Positions 1-8,875 are shown, counted from the first letter of the stretch. The stretch is DNA of 24,626 bases from Phycisphaerae bacterium (GCA_021604825.1 BQJS01000049.1:1-24626), one strand, 5' to 3'. A program made the numbers and translations. The notes: generated from the letters alone by a model not told the origin.

Positions 1-9
1 GGTAATAAT

Positions 10-558
10 TCATTCCCCAAGACGTTCACCCAGGAGCGGATCAACCAGCCATAGCTCCTCAAGGCCTTCAGGGCACTCGAAACGCACGCTCCGCTCGGCA
101 ATTTTGCTAACAACGCACTCAGAGATGCCCTGCCCCTTGCGCAAGATGACACCGTCGACAACGGCACTTCGCGAGCCCTGCAATTCGAGTATGGCCGACA
201 GAGTATGCTGCTGGGAAAAAGGGACCGCTGGGGGCGCCCCCGTTTTCTGTTCACCCTCAGTGGAATCAACCGGCGGATCGCTCAACTCCCGCATCGCCTT
301 TTCGGTTGGCGCAAAAATATCGCGAGCGACGGTTTCCCATTCGGGCCCGTCGATTTCTCTCGGAAAATGCTGGATCGACAGGGCAGCGATTCCCTGTACG
401 GTTTCCGAATCTGCCGACGCGTCAGCATCGGAGCGCGCCGTCGAATCTGACGCAGCGGCCTTCGCCGGACCATCGTCACCGGTTGCGACGTCGTACACTA
501 CCACGCACAAACCGACGCCCAGCACGGACAAATAAATTGTTTTCCGTTTCGCAGTCAT
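10..558 (-). CDS. PilP/GspC-like inner-membrane protein of a type IV pilus / type II secretion machine
   Basis: 182 aa. One membrane segment lies near the N-terminus (about residues 8-24), followed by a long Ala/Ser/Asp-rich linker. The C-terminal region (about 112-180) has the beta-rich pattern of the GspC homology region and PilP: a hydrophobic strand, then SRSAVVDG, a GQGI turn and a closing VRF strand. Proteins of this family link the inner-membrane platform to the outer-membrane secretin. The family call rests on that pattern plus position: it follows pilM, pilN and pilO with a 7-base gap. ATG at 558 has an AGG a few bases upstream. A lipobox, usual in PilP, is absent, so it resembles GspC more in its anchoring. 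A secretin gene could lie beyond the left edge, but this cannot be seen. Confidence 0.6.
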   Translation of the reverse strand: MTAKRKTIYLSVLGVGLCVVVYDVATGDDGPAKAAASDSTARSDADASADSETVQGIAALSIQHFPREIDGPEWETVARDIFAPTEKAMRELSDPPVDSTEGEQKTGAPPAVPFSQQHTLSAILELQGSRSAVVDGVILRKGQGISECVVSKIAERSVRFECPEGLEELWLVDPLLGERLGE

Positions 559-565
559 GAACTAC

Positions 566-1153
566 CTATGGTTGAACATCGCTCTCCGCTGTGGAACGCG
601 CAGCAAAAAGGCTGACCACGAATTCGGCATTGTGGGGCCGAGTTTTTGAGTCCATTGAAGCTGGAGCGCCGAGAATCCGGAGCTTGGTCAGGTCCGCCCA
701 GAATGGCTCAGACTCAAAATCACCCAGGAAAGCGAGAATGGCATCGAACCCAGATCGACACTTGATCCTGTAGTTCAATTCCAACAGTCCGGGATATTGT
801 TTCTGGCCAATCGGATCAACATCCGACATTTCAATCTTGTTCGATTCAATCAATCGCGAAAGCGTATGAAGGTTGGCATCGACCGGGGCGGAAACTGGAA
901 GAGCCCCTCGCTCGTCAACTTCAGCTTCGACACTTGCCAATTCAGCCGTCGAGCTGCGCAGGTTGTGCTCAACAGCGCGCAGCGATTGATTCAAGCTGGC
1001 GATTTCACTCTGCGCGCGATCGAAACGTCCGCTGGAATCAGGCAGATGGACAAACGTACTCCACAGCCCGGCGAAGACCATCCCCAAAACCAGAGCGCCA
1101 CCAATCAGGTCATAGACAAGAAACGGACTTTTTTTCAGCGACGACTTCACCAT
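566..1153 (-). CDS. pilO: PilO-like pilus/secretion assembly protein
   Basis: 195 aa. A short cytoplasmic N-terminus is followed by one membrane helix (about residues 13-35), a coiled-coil stretch (about 40-75) and a ferredoxin-like periplasmic domain. This is the PilO/GspM layout; the protein pairs with PilN to form the periplasmic part of the inner-membrane alignment complex. The ATG at 1153 was chosen over an upstream in-frame GTG at 1159 because a GGAG sits five bases before the ATG and would abut the GTG. The ATG overlaps the pilN stop (ATGGTGA), suggesting translational coupling. Sequence identity in this family is low, so the call depends on topology and gene order pilM-N-O. Confidence 0.72.
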   Translation of the reverse strand: MVKSSLKKSPFLVYDLIGGALVLGMVFAGLWSTFVHLPDSSGRFDRAQSEIASLNQSLRAVEHNLRSSTAELASVEAEVDERGALPVSAPVDANLHTLSRLIESNKIEMSDVDPIGQKQYPGLLELNYRIKCRSGFDAILAFLGDFESEPFWADLTKLRILGAPASMDSKTRPHNAEFVVSLFAARSTAESDVQP

Positions 1154-1758
1154 GCACACTCCAAAACGAATCGAACCGCCGTCTTGTCGGCCAAAGGTTC
1201 GCGACCGGCTTTGACCAGTTCAACGCGACTGAATAACTCGCCGTCGCTAAGCGTCCCCATAAATGCGTAAAGATGCTCGTGCCCAAGAGCATATCCCGAC
1301 AATCGCAAGCCCGTAGGACCAGCCAACTTAACGACGTCCGGCTTTCCGTCAGCAGTCGGATTGGCTGGAGCGCGTCGCGACACCGCTTTGGTCTGACCCT
1401 CCAGACTTTCCAATGACGTCAGCCAAACTTCTTCAGGCATCTTGGCCGTCAACGTCGTCAACAGGTTCTTCCAAGGTCGCTTGGATCGGAGGGCGTCCGC
1501 GCGAGACAAACGGTGCTGAAGATCAGTAACCGTCGTAAGGCTGTCTGCCAACCGGCTCTTGGTCGTCGCCAGGCGACTGCGAATTGGTTTAACTTGCTCC
1601 TCAAGAGAAGCGGCTCGCGCAGTCTTGAATACGTCAAACCCGATCGGAAAACTAAACGCCACCGCCACCACAACGGAAGCAGTCAACCACCGCCGTATGC
1701 GTGATGCGCGCTTCTGAGCGAAGACGTAAGAATCGGGCAGAACATTAACGCCAATCAT
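1147..1758 (-). CDS. pilN: PilN-like pilus/secretion assembly protein
   Basis: 203 aa. The N-terminus contains V4-N-V-L-P8, matching the conserved INLLP peptide by which PilN binds the groove of PilM. A membrane helix follows (about residues 24-44), then a coiled coil (about 50-90) and a periplasmic domain with the PilN-typical segment MPEEVWLTSLE. It should bridge cytoplasmic PilM to periplasmic PilO. The ATG overlaps the pilM stop (ATGA) and has AGGAG seven bases upstream, a strong start. Length is normal for PilN. Confidence 0.82.
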   Translation of the reverse strand: MIGVNVLPDSYVFAQKRASRIRRWLTASVVVAVAFSFPIGFDVFKTARAASLEEQVKPIRSRLATTKSRLADSLTTVTDLQHRLSRADALRSKRPWKNLLTTLTAKMPEEVWLTSLESLEGQTKAVSRRAPANPTADGKPDVVKLAGPTGLRLSGYALGHEHLYAFMGTLSDGELFSRVELVKAGREPLADKTAVRFVLECAW

Positions 1759-2879
1759 GACTGCTCTCCTTGAGCAATCGCCAGTCCGATGGCGGCTGCG
1801 TATTCGGGCAGCGTACCCCGCACTTGATCGCGAACTTGCGAAAAATCGATCTGACCATGCCCTCCGTTGTCGTCCATACTCGGCACCAATACTTCAATCC
1901 CGAGTTTGCTCATCATCAGGCTGGCCAAGTTGTTCATGCTTGCCGCCCCGCCCACCAACAAGAGCGGACCGCACGGTCGATCGCTAAAGCACCGCATGAC
2001 ATACTTGTACGAGCGCTCAAGCTCTGCAATCACGCCAGTTAGTTCCTCGCGCAGCACGTTGTAAATCATTTCCGCGACAGGCCCGCCGGATTCGAACTCA
2101 TCATCGCTTTTACGGCGCTGCTGTTTCGCTGAGCCGATTCCATGATCTCGTTTGTGACGTTCGGCGGCTTTATGGCTGATCGAAAGCGCTTCGGCGAGTT
2201 GATCGGTCCATGTCTGACCGCCCTTGTTGAAGCTTCGAACGAGAATCGGCACTTGTCCGGCGCATATGATCAACCGCGTCTGCCGCGCTCCCAGATCCAA
2301 GACTCCCCACACGTCCGTCTGAGACACCGGTCCGCGATACAATGATCCAAATCGAGCCAGCGCGCAAGGTGTCGCGTCCAAACGCAAGCATTGAAACCGC
2401 GCGCGATCGCAAATCGGAAGCAACGCCTCGAACGCCGCTGGCGAAGCGGCTACGCCGATTGCCGATGACGTCATCTGCCGACTCTCGGGAATTGGCCAAT
2501 AGTCGATGGTGGCCGTCCCTTCCTCGAAACTCATGAGCCGCTCGACTTCCCACCGGGCGGCTTGCTTGGTCTGCGCAGCACTGATCGAATCAGGGAGCTC
2601 CATCGCATGCAACTCGACGTCGGGCGCAGACAAACCCATCACACAATCTCGCTTGCGAAACCCCATCTGGGCCAGCCAAGACCCGATCAGTTTCGCCGCC
2701 GATTGCGGATTCTTGTTGGTGTTCAAATCGTCAGGCAGTTGCAAGCACCCCATGCGGGTCACGATGTACTTGTCACCTGACCGTCGCAACTGCACGGCGC
2801 GCACGTTGCAATCTCCCACATCGATCCCAATGGGAGAAACGCGACCTCTGACCGCAACTTGTGGCACTCTAACACCCAC
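1755..2879 (-). CDS. pilM: PilM, actin-like ATPase of the type IV pilus assembly complex
   Basis: About 374 aa. It is a cytoplasmic protein with an FtsA/actin fold. The first phosphate loop is PIGIDVGDCNVRAVQL near the N-terminus, the second is around VLDLGARQTRLII, and the C-terminal adenosine loop is LLLVGGAASMNN. PilM binds nucleotide and holds the PilN N-terminal peptide, connecting the cytoplasmic motor to the inner-membrane ring. The start is uncertain. The longest frame opens with TTG at 2888, directly against an AAGGGGG; the GTG at 2879 has that ribosome-binding site about nine bases upstream, so it is preferred. PilC ends 14 bases upstream of this start. A PilM homologue argues for a type IV pilus-like system rather than a plain type II system, which uses GspL. 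Confidence 0.88.
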   Translation of the reverse strand: MGVRVPQVAVRGRVSPIGIDVGDCNVRAVQLRRSGDKYIVTRMGCLQLPDDLNTNKNPQSAAKLIGSWLAQMGFRKRDCVMGLSAPDVELHAMELPDSISAAQTKQAARWEVERLMSFEEGTATIDYWPIPESRQMTSSAIGVAASPAAFEALLPICDRARFQCLRLDATPCALARFGSLYRGPVSQTDVWGVLDLGARQTRLIICAGQVPILVRSFNKGGQTWTDQLAEALSISHKAAERHKRDHGIGSAKQQRRKSDDEFESGGPVAEMIYNVLREELTGVIAELERSYKYVMRCFSDRPCGPLLLVGGAASMNNLASLMMSKLGIEVLVPSMDDNGGHGQIDFSQVRDQVRGTLPEYAAAIGLAIAQGEQS

Positions 2880-2893
2880 CCGTAACAACCCCC

Positions 2894-4114
2894 TTAAACC
2901 GCAGACGTCATGTCAAACAGTGGCATGAACAGCGAAATCGCCACCGCACCGACGACCGCACCCATGATGATCAAGATCATCGGTTCGATGAGCTTGGTCG
3001 CCGTCCCCAATAACTCCGTGTTCTCTTCGTCGAGCACATCAGCCACGAAGCTGATTGATTCTCCCAACCGCCCGCTTTGCTCACCAGTACGAATCGCTTG
3101 CACAACCGACGGGCTAATCAGCTTAGACCGTTCAAGCGCACCACTGATGGATTCACCGCGCGTCACCGAGTCCTCAAGATTGTCATAGATGCCTTGAAAC
3201 TGATCGTTGGCGGTTACCCCGCGAGCCAACTCGAGCGATTCGAGCAAACCCACCCGGGCTTCGAGCAACATGCCCAGAATCCGAAACGTTCCGCCTTGAA
3301 TCAATCGCGACATCAGCCGGCCCAAGAAGGGAATCCGAGTTTGTGCATTCGCCAGAATCTGACGCCCAGCCTTCGTGCGCAGCAGGAACACGATTCCCGA
3401 AATAAACGCAGCCACCATCAGGACAATCACAATCCACTGCGATCGCAACGTGTTCGCCACCGTCATCATGAACTTCGTGGACCAAGGCAATTCAACACCC
3501 AGCGTGCTAAACATCCCCGCAAATCGAGGCACCACAAAAAACATCATCACCGCGAGAATCTTGACAGAAAGACCAAGCAACAATGTTGGGTATATCAGCG
3601 ACCCGATGATCTTGTTACGCGTCGCCCGCTGCTTGACGATGATGTTGGCCAACCGTGTGAACATCTGAGGCAGCGTCGCGCTCGATTCGCCAGCAGCAAC
3701 CACAGCGCAGTACGATGAGTTAAACGCATTCGGATGCTTGCGAAGAGCGTCCGTCAGCGGCATCCCTTGCTCAAGATCATCCTTGATGACATCGAGCATC
3801 GCTTTGTGGGCCGGGTTCTTCATCTGCGCCGAGACCGCGTTGATTGCGGGAACAAGCGCACTGCCCGATGTCAGCAACATGGCCATCTGCCGCGTGAACA
3901 TCATCAACTGTTTGAGGGGCAAGGAATGCGAATCGTGCGAGCCCTTGTGTTTCGCGGCGTTGCCTTGAGACACTTCCACCGTTGCCGGCGCAACATGCGT
4001 CACAAAGAATCCCTGCCGCCGAAGCGTCTCAACGCCTTCCTTAAGAGACGGCGCTTGCACCGTATCGTGAACGTGCTGCCCCTTCTCGTTGATGGCTTCG
4101 TATACAAGATTCAT
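2894..4114 (-). CDS. pilC: PilC/GspF inner-membrane platform protein
   Basis: 406 aa, the usual length of the family. Two T2SSF repeats are visible. The first (about residues 70-195) opens with LKQLMMFTRQMAMLLTSG and includes the EQGMPLTDALRKHP and VAAGESSATLPQM segments. The second (about 275-400) has IRTGEQSGRLGESI. Membrane helices lie around 170-200, 220-245 and 375-398. The protein is the platform on which the PilB ATPase acts to add pilin subunits. The ATG overlaps the pilB stop (ATGA) and has GAGG about seven bases upstream. The N-terminal domain begins YEAINEKGQ, as expected for F-family proteins. Confidence 0.93.
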   Translation of the reverse strand: MNLVYEAINEKGQHVHDTVQAPSLKEGVETLRRQGFFVTHVAPATVEVSQGNAAKHKGSHDSHSLPLKQLMMFTRQMAMLLTSGSALVPAINAVSAQMKNPAHKAMLDVIKDDLEQGMPLTDALRKHPNAFNSSYCAVVAAGESSATLPQMFTRLANIIVKQRATRNKIIGSLIYPTLLLGLSVKILAVMMFFVVPRFAGMFSTLGVELPWSTKFMMTVANTLRSQWIVIVLMVAAFISGIVFLLRTKAGRQILANAQTRIPFLGRLMSRLIQGGTFRILGMLLEARVGLLESLELARGVTANDQFQGIYDNLEDSVTRGESISGALERSKLISPSVVQAIRTGEQSGRLGESISFVADVLDEENTELLGTATKLIEPMILIIMGAVVGAVAISLFMPLFDMTSAV

Positions 4115-5862
4115 ACGACCGCCTCATCTGGCAACGCGCCCGAAGGATCACAAACCACCGCCCCTTCGGAACGGGTCACCCGCAGTACTTCTTCGAGGGT
4201 CGATTCACCGCGATCGACGACATCCAGTGCCTTCTCTCGCAGCGTCCGCCATCCGGTTTCAGCCAAGTACAGTCGAATGTCCGACTCGGATGCCTGGCGG
4301 TTGATCAGACGCTTCAACTCAGCGTCAATCACCATGACTTCGTAGATGCCAGCCCGTCCTCTGAACCCGGTGTTGTGGCATTCTCTGCAACCCTCACCTC
4401 GCTGGAACAGCTCGTTGGTCCGATGCCCCCATCCGACACTCTCAAGCAATTCGGGGGCTGGGTAATACGATGCGGCGCACGAACTGCAGATGCGCCGGGC
4501 CAACCGTTGTGCAACAAATCCGAGCGTCGCCGAACCGATCAGGTATGGCTCGATTCCCATGTCAGCCAACCGCATGATGCCACCGGGACAGTCGTTGGTG
4601 TGCAGCGTGCTAAGAACCATGTGACCGGTCAGCGCAGCTTGTACAGCCACCCGGGCGGTGTCTTCATCGCGAATCTCACCGACCATGATCACGTCGGGGT
4701 CCTGCCGCAAGACTGATCGCAGCGCCCGGGCAAACGACAGGCCCACCTCTGAATTCACTTGTATCTGATTGATCTGACCGAGCTGGTATTCGACCGGATC
4801 TTCGACCGTCACGATGTTGACAGCTTCATCTCGCAACAGATCGAGCGCCGAATACAACGTGGTGGTTTTTCCGCTACCGGTTGGACCCGTGACCAGCATC
4901 ATCCCATAGGGACTGCGGATCATGGATTCGATCGCCACCAAATCCTCGTCCGCGACTCCCAGCTTCCCTAGTTCGAGGCTGAGGTTGCTCTTGTCGAGCA
5001 CGCGCATCACGATTTTTTCACCGAGGACGGTGGGCATGCTCGACACGCGAAGGTCGATTTCGCGCCCGTCGGCTACCAGATGTACACGGCCCTCTTGCGG
5101 TAAGCGCTTTTCGGCGATGTCCATCCGCCCCACAACTTTGATGCGCGATACGATCGCCGCATGCATGCCCTTGGGCGGATTAAGCATCTCGCGCAACTGA
5201 CCATCAATGCGGTAGCGCACGTGAGTCGTCCCGCGATCGGGTTCGATGTGAATGTCGCTCGCACCGTCACGAACCGCCGTCAAGATTGCAAGGTTCACCA
5301 GGTTGATGACCGGACTGCCATCGACCATTTTGTCGAGGTCGGTGACGGGCCCTTCGTCGATCGCTTCGCTTTCGGAAATGGTGACGTCTGACTCTTCGAT
5401 CGACGCCAGGAATGCATCGACCGTCACCTCCGATGCCAGATACTTGCGCTGGTATTCGACGAGGTTGTCTTCATCCACGAGAACCGGACGAATCGTGCAC
5501 CCCGTACTGTTGCTCAATCGGTCCAGCGTCGGGACAGACTGCGGGTCGACCATCGCAACGGTCAGCTCATCGTGTACCCGAAAGAGCGGCAGGACCTTGA
5601 GATGCTCAGCTTCTTCCTTTGGGACGGTTCGCGCCACCTTGGGGTCGATCAGACCGTGACGAAGGACGCAGCCTTTGACGCCCATCCGATCGGCCAACGA
5701 ATGGACCAACGCCTGCGCAGACAATGAGCCCATGTCGACAAGCGCCTCACCGACGCGTTGCCCACTCGATTCCTGTTTCGCCAACGCCTGTTCAAGCTGT
5801 TCCTGACTAATCAGGCCTTGGGCGACCAGGTGCTCGCCCAGTCTGACTTCGGGTCCAATCAT
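4111..5862 (-). CDS. pilB: PilB/GspE-type secretion ATPase with N-terminal MshEN (c-di-GMP-binding) domain
   Basis: 583 aa. The N-terminal domain holds two 24-residue MshEN motifs: residues 7-30 (R7-L8-G9, L12-V13, G16-L17-I18, L23, L27, Q30) and residues 36-59 (R36-V37-G38, L41-V42, G45, L47, L52, L56), separated by five residues. The second motif is less perfect. The ATPase core follows, with Walker A GPTGSGKT at 326-333, an Asp box/Walker B around 388-400 (DPDVIMVGEIRD) and a His box. A zinc tetracysteine has C459/C462 and C492/C495. The enzyme should power assembly of pilus or pseudopilus subunits. It follows the STAS gene by three bases. The ribosome-binding site (GGAG about 13 bases upstream) is weakly placed. 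No PilT-like retraction ATPase is present in the window. Confidence 0.95.
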   Translation of the reverse strand: MIGPEVRLGEHLVAQGLISQEQLEQALAKQESSGQRVGEALVDMGSLSAQALVHSLADRMGVKGCVLRHGLIDPKVARTVPKEEAEHLKVLPLFRVHDELTVAMVDPQSVPTLDRLSNSTGCTIRPVLVDEDNLVEYQRKYLASEVTVDAFLASIEESDVTISESEAIDEGPVTDLDKMVDGSPVINLVNLAILTAVRDGASDIHIEPDRGTTHVRYRIDGQLREMLNPPKGMHAAIVSRIKVVGRMDIAEKRLPQEGRVHLVADGREIDLRVSSMPTVLGEKIVMRVLDKSNLSLELGKLGVADEDLVAIESMIRSPYGMMLVTGPTGSGKTTTLYSALDLLRDEAVNIVTVEDPVEYQLGQINQIQVNSEVGLSFARALRSVLRQDPDVIMVGEIRDEDTARVAVQAALTGHMVLSTLHTNDCPGGIMRLADMGIEPYLIGSATLGFVAQRLARRICSSCAASYYPAPELLESVGWGHRTNELFQRGEGCRECHNTGFRGRAGIYEVMVIDAELKRLINRQASESDIRLYLAETGWRTLREKALDVVDRGESTLEEVLRVTRSEGAVVCDPSGALPDEAVV

Positions 5863-5865
5863 GAA

Positions 5866-6201
5866 TTACAAAAAGCTCCGCACGGCATCCTGCAATGTGT
5901 CAAAATAGTCCACTTTTTTGGACTGTCCGGTGATCTCCAATGCTTCGCGACAGGTGGGCATGACAGCGGCGAGCCTCAATCGCCCACCGCGTCCTTTGAG
6001 ATTGTCAGAAGTCTCTACGATTCCTTCGATTCCCCGACTGTCAATGTATGGCACTTTTTCCATGTTCAACACAAATCGAGGATTGGGAGAGTCCAGTTTT
6101 CCGGTCATCAGCGCGACCAACTCTTCCGCCTCATCGTCAACGATCGGACCACCCGGCGTCATCACATCGACCGTCCCCACACGTTTTTCGTCAATGCTCA
6201 C
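5866..6201 (-). CDS. STAS-domain protein (anti-sigma-factor-antagonist fold)
   Basis: 111 aa, a single STAS domain of the SpoIIAA type. The segment V50-P-Y-I-D-S-R-G57 corresponds to the phosphorylation loop, with S55 at the position of the regulatory serine. In known systems such proteins are phosphorylated by a HATPase kinase and exchange partners, but no SpoIIAB-like kinase or PP2C phosphatase gene is seen here. It starts with GTG, overlaps the stop of the upstream gene (GTGA) and has AGGTG upstream. Sitting between the PelD-like protein and the pilus ATPase, it may be a protein-protein switch within this operon; that role is inference. Confidence 0.85.
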   Translation of the reverse strand: MSIDEKRVGTVDVMTPGGPIVDDEAEELVALMTGKLDSPNPRFVLNMEKVPYIDSRGIEGIVETSDNLKGRGGRLRLAAVMPTCREALEITGQSKKVDYFDTLQDAVRSFL

Positions 6202-7568
6202 GATGCATTCACCTCGCTGACTTCATCTGCACAAGCCAGCAAACCAACCCCCTGCTTGCGCGCTTCCGATACGATTAAAGAGGCCCGCGAAATAAGCGTT
6301 CCGAGCGGCGGTTGTCTTGTTCCGCTGCCTGCCAATCCACAGCGAACATTCAACTGATCCCCTGGATCACCCAACGATTTGATCATGGTTGCGATGTGGC
6401 CCTGGATCTCTTTGACGATCAAGCTTGCCAGTTCCGGTTCAACGCGCACCAACATGACAATAAACCGCGATCCATCGAAGAAGCCCGCGCAATCGTTTTC
6501 ACGAATTCGTACTCGAAGGATTTCGCTGATGCGGCGAATGGCGTCCTTGGCAATCTCCCAACGACCGTGATCGTTCAGACGTCTCAGGCCTTCCACGTTG
6601 AAAGTCACGATCGCAACGGGTTCATTTTTGGCATAGGAATCAGACAGCGCGGCGTCTGCTGTGCCGAGAAACGCCTCTGGCGTAAGGACCCCGGCGACCG
6701 AATCCATATCGACAGCCAAACGACTCCGGCAAGCTTCGGTCAATGCCCCCCAGCACAGAGAAATCATGCCTTCCATCAAGCGAAGTCGGGTGCGGGTCGC
6801 GATCGAGGAATCCGTCAGCTCGCCCACTTGTATGACGCCGATCAGGCGGTCATGCTCCTGAATCGAAAAACACCACGCACACGATTCATCACTCAAGCCG
6901 GCCAACTCGTGAATGGAGTCGTTGGCTTGATCGTCCTTGTAGAAACTCTTGCCGCTCGTTGCGACGTATCCACGAATCCCCTGGCGAAGTGGCGGAAAGT
7001 CGTGTTCCTTCGGCGAGGTCTCGTGCATCGGGAGCAGTGTCGTATCGTCCGACGACAACAAGCGGTACGCCTTGATCTGCGAGGCACTACAGCACGCCAG
7101 CAACGTCGCCCGCACAAATTCCCCGAAATCGGGCCAAGGATCGGCGAGATCGCGATGCGACGACAACCACTGATCAAATTCGCGCGGAACAGCCACGATC
7201 GATCCGATCGGACCCAACGCACTCTCATTGGCTGCAACCGATTCACTGTGACCATCGGACGCGACCCAATCCGTCGGCGTAGATAGTCGCGATTCCGATT
7301 GAGACGAAAGCGCCAACTGTTGGGGCGCTTGGGAACGTCGATTCTGCGGCACCGCAAAAACAATGACAGCCAACATTCCCGCTGCAATCGCGACCGCAAC
7401 TGCCCACGATTGCGTATCCATGCCCCCTGAAAGCGTGGCGTAGAAAACCCAAAAGGCGACGGTGGCCAATCCCAACACCCAGGCGCTGCCCCGGTGCAGG
7501 TATCGCGCCCCCAGCCCAGCCAACATCGCCAGCGGAATCCAGTACATTGAAAGTTGGAGACCCATCAT
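6198..7568 (-). CDS. Membrane GAF plus degenerate GGDEF protein, PelD-like candidate c-di-GMP receptor
   Basis: 456 aa. About three hydrophobic helices fill residues 5-75, then a linker, a GAF-like domain (about 135-265, with FSIQEHDRLIGVIQVG) and a C-terminal GGDEF-type fold (about 285-445). The catalytic GGDEF signature is replaced by DGSRF at 365-369, so cyclase activity is unlikely. The allosteric I-site R356-E-N-D359 is kept at the standard spacing upstream of that position. Membrane-GAF-dead-GGDEF with an intact RxxD is the architecture of PelD, the c-di-GMP receptor for Pel polysaccharide export, which is of similar length. No other pel genes are visible. The ATG overlaps the stop of the HD-GYP gene (ATGA). 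Confidence 0.8.
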   Translation of the reverse strand: MMGLQLSMYWIPLAMLAGLGARYLHRGSAWVLGLATVAFWVFYATLSGGMDTQSWAVAVAIAAGMLAVIVFAVPQNRRSQAPQQLALSSQSESRLSTPTDWVASDGHSESVAANESALGPIGSIVAVPREFDQWLSSHRDLADPWPDFGEFVRATLLACCSASQIKAYRLLSSDDTTLLPMHETSPKEHDFPPLRQGIRGYVATSGKSFYKDDQANDSIHELAGLSDESCAWCFSIQEHDRLIGVIQVGELTDSSIATRTRLRLMEGMISLCWGALTEACRSRLAVDMDSVAGVLTPEAFLGTADAALSDSYAKNEPVAIVTFNVEGLRRLNDHGRWEIAKDAIRRISEILRVRIRENDCAGFFDGSRFIVMLVRVEPELASLIVKEIQGHIATMIKSLGDPGDQLNVRCGLAGSGTRQPPLGTLISRASLIVSEARKQGVGLLACADEVSEVNAS

Positions 7569-8875
7569 TCGGCCCCCTTGGAAGTCAGCGTTTCTAGAGA
7601 TAGTGTTTCGGAAGATGGCGGGGCAGTTCGATCAATCGCAGATGACAGCTCATGGCTAATCACCTTTCCGTCTGAATCGACAGAGAGGCGACCTTCGCTC
7701 AATTCGCGACGAATAAGCTGCTCGAAAACGGGAACCAGTTTCGGATCCCCAACCTTGCCGGCGTCCTCTCGCAGGATGGCCAGCGCTTTCTCGAACCCAA
7801 ATGCTCCACGATAAGAACGGGTGGTGGTCAGCGCATCGAACACGTCGGCGACCAGAATGATTCGCGCGTCAAGCGGAATGTCTTCGCCAGCCAATCCATC
7901 GGGATAACCCCGACCGTCGAATCGTTCGTGGTGGTGGCGGACCCCGCCCAGCGCTTCGGACATCTGCGGGATCGCTTTGACAACATCGTAGCTTCGGACT
8001 GGGTGCTCTTTGATGTGCTCGAATTCTTCGTCCGTCAGCTTGCCGGGCTTCTTGAGCACATCGTCACGAATACCGATCTTGCCAACGTCATGAAGAAGTG
8101 CCGCCCATTCCAGCATCTGCAATCGGCTTCCTGATAGCCCGATCTCGTTCCCCAGAAGCTTTGCGAAATGCCCGACGCGGTTTGAGTGACCGGAGGTGTA
8201 CTCGTCTTTTTGGTCAACCGCGCTGACCAGCGCTTTGACCGTGTCGATCGACAGATCGCGCAAGCGGTCGGCCAGTTCGTAATTTCGCAGCAAGTCGCCA
8301 CACACCGACACAAGTGCGTCGATGAGACTCATATCGCTGGCATCGAAGTGACGCATCTTCCGGTCGTTAACGAAAACGATCGCGCAAACGAATCTCTCGC
8401 CCGCAAATACGGGGGCGGCCATGATCTCGGCAACATCCTCGGCGACGTCATCAAACACCTGAACAACAGCGCGGCGGTTATCGATGCATGAGGAAATCGT
8501 GTCTCCAAATTCGCCCGACCTCGCGGGCATGTTGGGCGTCCAGAACAACTTATCGCCTGTCGCTTGCTCAACCGAATACAACTTCATGCCCTGATATGAA
8601 ATCCGCAACGAATCGCAGAAAAGACGAACAACGTCATCTTGGGTTTCTGCCGATGACAACCGGCTGATGACTTCAAAAATAATCCCCAGTTGCTCATAGG
8701 AACGGATCAGCTCATCAGCCAACCCCGTATGCTCACTGAACACGAGGTCAAGCTGACATTGAACCGACTCCAGCACCCGGTCAACCGTTTCATTGGTCGA
8801 AGGCAAGCAGCAGGCAACAGCCTCCCGCAAGCTCGCCAACTCTTCGTTGATTTTGATTTGCATTATCTGCGGCAT
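7565..8875 (-). CDS. GAF/HD-GYP cyclic-di-GMP phosphodiesterase
   Basis: 436 aa. A helical N-terminus (about 1-65) precedes a GAF-like domain (about 68-200) and an HD-GYP domain (about 205-405). Key residues are present: LLHDVGKIGI with H262-D263, the HHHERFDG segment, and G323-Y324-P325. This family hydrolyses c-di-GMP, with the GAF part probably sensing a ligand or partner. No membrane segment is evident. It lies 42 bases after the receiver gene and overlaps the PelD-like gene by four bases. Since metal-binding and GYP residues are intact, it is probably active, which would lower c-di-GMP near two candidate receptors encoded by the same operon. Confidence 0.93.
   Translation of the reverse strand: MPQIMQIKINEELASLREAVACCLPSTNETVDRVLESVQCQLDLVFSEHTGLADELIRSYEQLGIIFEVISRLSSAETQDDVVRLFCDSLRISYQGMKLYSVEQATGDKLFWTPNMPARSGEFGDTISSCIDNRRAVVQVFDDVAEDVAEIMAAPVFAGERFVCAIVFVNDRKMRHFDASDMSLIDALVSVCGDLLRNYELADRLRDLSIDTVKALVSAVDQKDEYTSGHSNRVGHFAKLLGNEIGLSGSRLQMLEWAALLHDVGKIGIRDDVLKKPGKLTDEEFEHIKEHPVRSYDVVKAIPQMSEALGGVRHHHERFDGRGYPDGLAGEDIPLDARIILVADVFDALTTTRSYRGAFGFEKALAILREDAGKVGDPKLVPVFEQLIRRELSEGRLSVDSDGKVISHELSSAIDRTAPPSSETLSLETLTSKGAE

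Noticed and set aside
3734..4345. A 203-codon plus-strand open frame
   Set aside because: It crosses the pilC/pilB junction on the opposite strand, and both genes are certain. No ribosome-binding site or domain was found.
6312..7286. A 324-codon plus-strand open frame
   Set aside because: It lies antisense inside the PelD-like gene, which has clear domains. The protein is Arg/His/Gln-rich without any family pattern, as expected for a shadow frame.
6198..7568. Active diguanylate cyclase
   Set aside because: The GGDEF position reads DGSRF, losing the catalytic acidic residues.
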